The translations under genes were made by a program, and so were the position numbers. Of a stretch of 32,864 bases of DNA, positions 32,701-32,864 are shown one piece after another. The DNA is taken from positions 117,178 through 150,041 of the forward strand of contig CADEDV010000003.1 in NCBI GenBank assembly GCA_902826165.1, read 5' to 3'. Source of the stretch: an uncultured Bacteroidota bacterium. GTDB lineage: Bacteria > Bacteroidota > Bacteroidia > Chitinophagales > Chitinophagaceae. The notes under the pieces were generated by a model that was given only the letters and a program-made list of their open reading frames with translations, was not told the origin of the DNA and did not search any database. Each line of letters starts with the position of its first letter. Position 1 is the first letter of the stretch.

Positions 32701-32864
32701 GCCAGGTGAATCCTGATTTTACTATGACTTATACTGGGGTTGTATTGGGAGAAACAGCAGCCAATCTAAACCCGGCACCTGTTGTTGAAACATCGGCAAC
32801 CACGAATTCTGAGGCAGGCAATGATGCGGTTATACCGGATGCAGGGGTTAAGCAGAATGAAAAA
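29751..32864 (+). CDS. Large secreted protein with MBG/Ig-like repeats (3' end outside window)
   Basis: The frame opens with ATG at 29751 and has no stop to the last base, giving at least 1,038 residues. The N-terminus is a signal peptide (MKRILFTMLLSLFATLLYSQ) followed by TTYYWVGGTAPTT, a start common in Bacteroidota surface proteins of the type IX secretion class. Residues 20-720 are Thr/Ser/Gly-rich beta-structure without a recognised domain. From residue ~725 there are at least two 165-residue units. Each holds an Ig-like module (KTYGDADF / KTYGNADF with SSDPAVATIVNG and VTASQASD-type strands) and an MBG-type module (KFEGQANPVLTASYTGF, GTYPINVSG). It lies 30 nt after the MFS gene and may be co-transcribed. 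Adhesion or surface display is an inference. Confidence 0.8.
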   Translation, partial: MKRILFTMLLSLFATLLYSQTTYYWVGGTAPTTSITIGTNWNTSLDGLGSTRPSSSGATDILVFDGTNVAGTVPATGPVTVLANGSITCGQLKFVNNAAISFVRATTGTSTMTISGGTGDDFVVEAGASFSVPVTTTGSLRFAMGAANTGRVSGTMSITTTQQFRFDNTTTGLAGAFIFSSGSSFTTNITSASSSYAFGSGTQSSEKWVVFEDGAHLYYNGGYSPMGGTSTYSAIDFKPGSFWHHRANNGTGSFVNRKGFGNFIVENNATLTADGPVYRINNLTVEAGSSFITHTSGQTAVMGNIVVDGTLSSPVAAANELILAGDATQTISGTGSMNIASLIVGDRSSVVLNKSIGVDQQVIVNGKLNFGTNQLTGSAGFTAEGVISAVAGTGTTVAGSYQLTGNTTIPATARGQSISGAGIAPNTTIVSFSVTNDTIYLSNPLTASATGVTITVTTGGATLETANASGFDPATGSAAVSGNKTYKDSINYIINAATSIPFGVSTGSAATSVHAGFAAINAAVTTNLGISLNEYLSLNGKLTLRPSDTVHILSGAVINGTFNASNYIATDYNTTTGLQSIVQYDGAVSAVTLPVGTVSYYLPVTITPAGASDFAVAVFEGITTNAAVNGTPLTPVQKQTVVNAVWNINRLAGSGNADLQLGWAAALEGSTFTTLPSTDIGVIINNGSSWSLPVGTGDNTANTALAAVSSFGSFSAGAVPPTQPFVFNPIPVKTYGDADFNGGATSLNTTQPIIYSSSDPAVATIVNGDIHIVGAGIADITASQASDGFYPAASVSRTLTVNKAALIITADNKLKFEGQANPVLTASYTGFVLNETAAVLLTPAVLTTTAVLTSLPGTYPINVSGATSGNYDISFVNGVLTVQAKQNQTITFNAIPTKTYGNADFATGGSSTNNTIPVTYTSSNTGVATIIGSAIHIVGAGTSVITASQAGNEGYFPATDVTRTLTVNKVNLTVRVRDTTKVEGQVNPDFTMTYTGVVLGETAANLNPAPVVETSATTNSEAGNDAVIPDAGVKQNEK
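31923..32864 (+). repeat. Tandem 495-nt Ig/MBG-like repeats (second copy truncated by window)
   Basis: Unit 1 starts at about 31923 and unit 2 at 32418. The KTYG codons occur at 31947 and 32442, exactly 495 nt (165 codons) apart. Both units end near LTVNK before the MBG part (...KLKFEGQANP / TTKVEGQVNP). The protein motifs are clearly conserved, while the DNA has diverged, so the duplication is not recent. Confidence 0.8.

Overview
The window looks like chromosomal DNA of a member of the Bacteroidota, most likely a Chitinophagaceae relative. This rests on a DUF4293 protein, a DnaA gene without strong Shine-Dalgarno sequences around it, TAnnTTTG-type promoter elements, a zinc-phospholipase/S1-P1-like protein, a 5'-nucleotidase split into two genes, and a very large secreted protein with MBG/Ig-like repeats. 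Base composition by eye is moderate, about 40-45% GC. No phage, transposon or CRISPR signal is visible.

Positions 1-14,550 are mostly housekeeping: the 3' end of uvrA, a DUF4293 membrane protein, glyA, a sugar nucleotidyltransferase with a hexapeptide-repeat tail, an NMO/FabK-type flavin oxidoreductase, a small secreted regulatory-like-domain protein, a membrane-anchored coiled-coil protein with 16-residue repeats, a NatA/NatB-type ABC exporter pair, an S1/P1-like protein, a COG2509-type FAD protein, the split 5'-nucleotidase, dnaA, and tandem tRNA-Ser(GCU) and tRNA-Pro(UGG). Several convergent pairs share compact bidirectional terminators.

Positions 14,778-18,719 hold a seven-gene same-strand cluster. 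It starts with an ECF sigma factor (GTG start) and a single-pass, presumably anti-sigma, protein. A CpxP/Spy-like membrane-anchored sensor, a small EF-hand-like secreted protein, a DUF2202 lipoprotein, a DUF6799 protein and a predicted outer-membrane beta-barrel follow. It looks like a self-contained envelope or metal stress regulon of unknown purpose.

Positions 18,732-29,720 form a divergent alginate/uronate utilisation locus. The minus-strand arm carries a LacI-family regulator, a PL6 alginate lyase, KduI and KduD. The plus-strand arm carries a DehR-like reductase, a PL17 oligoalginate lyase, a KdgF-like cupin, a beta-helix lipoprotein and an ExuT-type MFS transporter. The inferred pathway is as follows. 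The PL6 enzyme and possibly the beta-helix lipoprotein cut polymer outside or in the periplasm, and PL17 releases unsaturated monouronate. KdgF linearises it to 4-deoxy-5-keto-uronate (DEH) and the MFS carrier imports it (the order of these two steps is not shown). DEH becomes 2-keto-3-deoxygluconate either by DehR alone or through KduI plus KduD. A 16-bp palindrome occurs as an exact copy upstream of lacI and upstream of kduI and is the best candidate operator. No SusC/SusD pair, KDG kinase or KDPG aldolase lies in the window.

The last 3.1 kb is one open frame of at least 1,038 codons, starting 30 nt after the transporter and running off the window. It is a secreted protein with at least two 165-residue Ig-like/MBG repeats and may be co-transcribed with the alginate operon.
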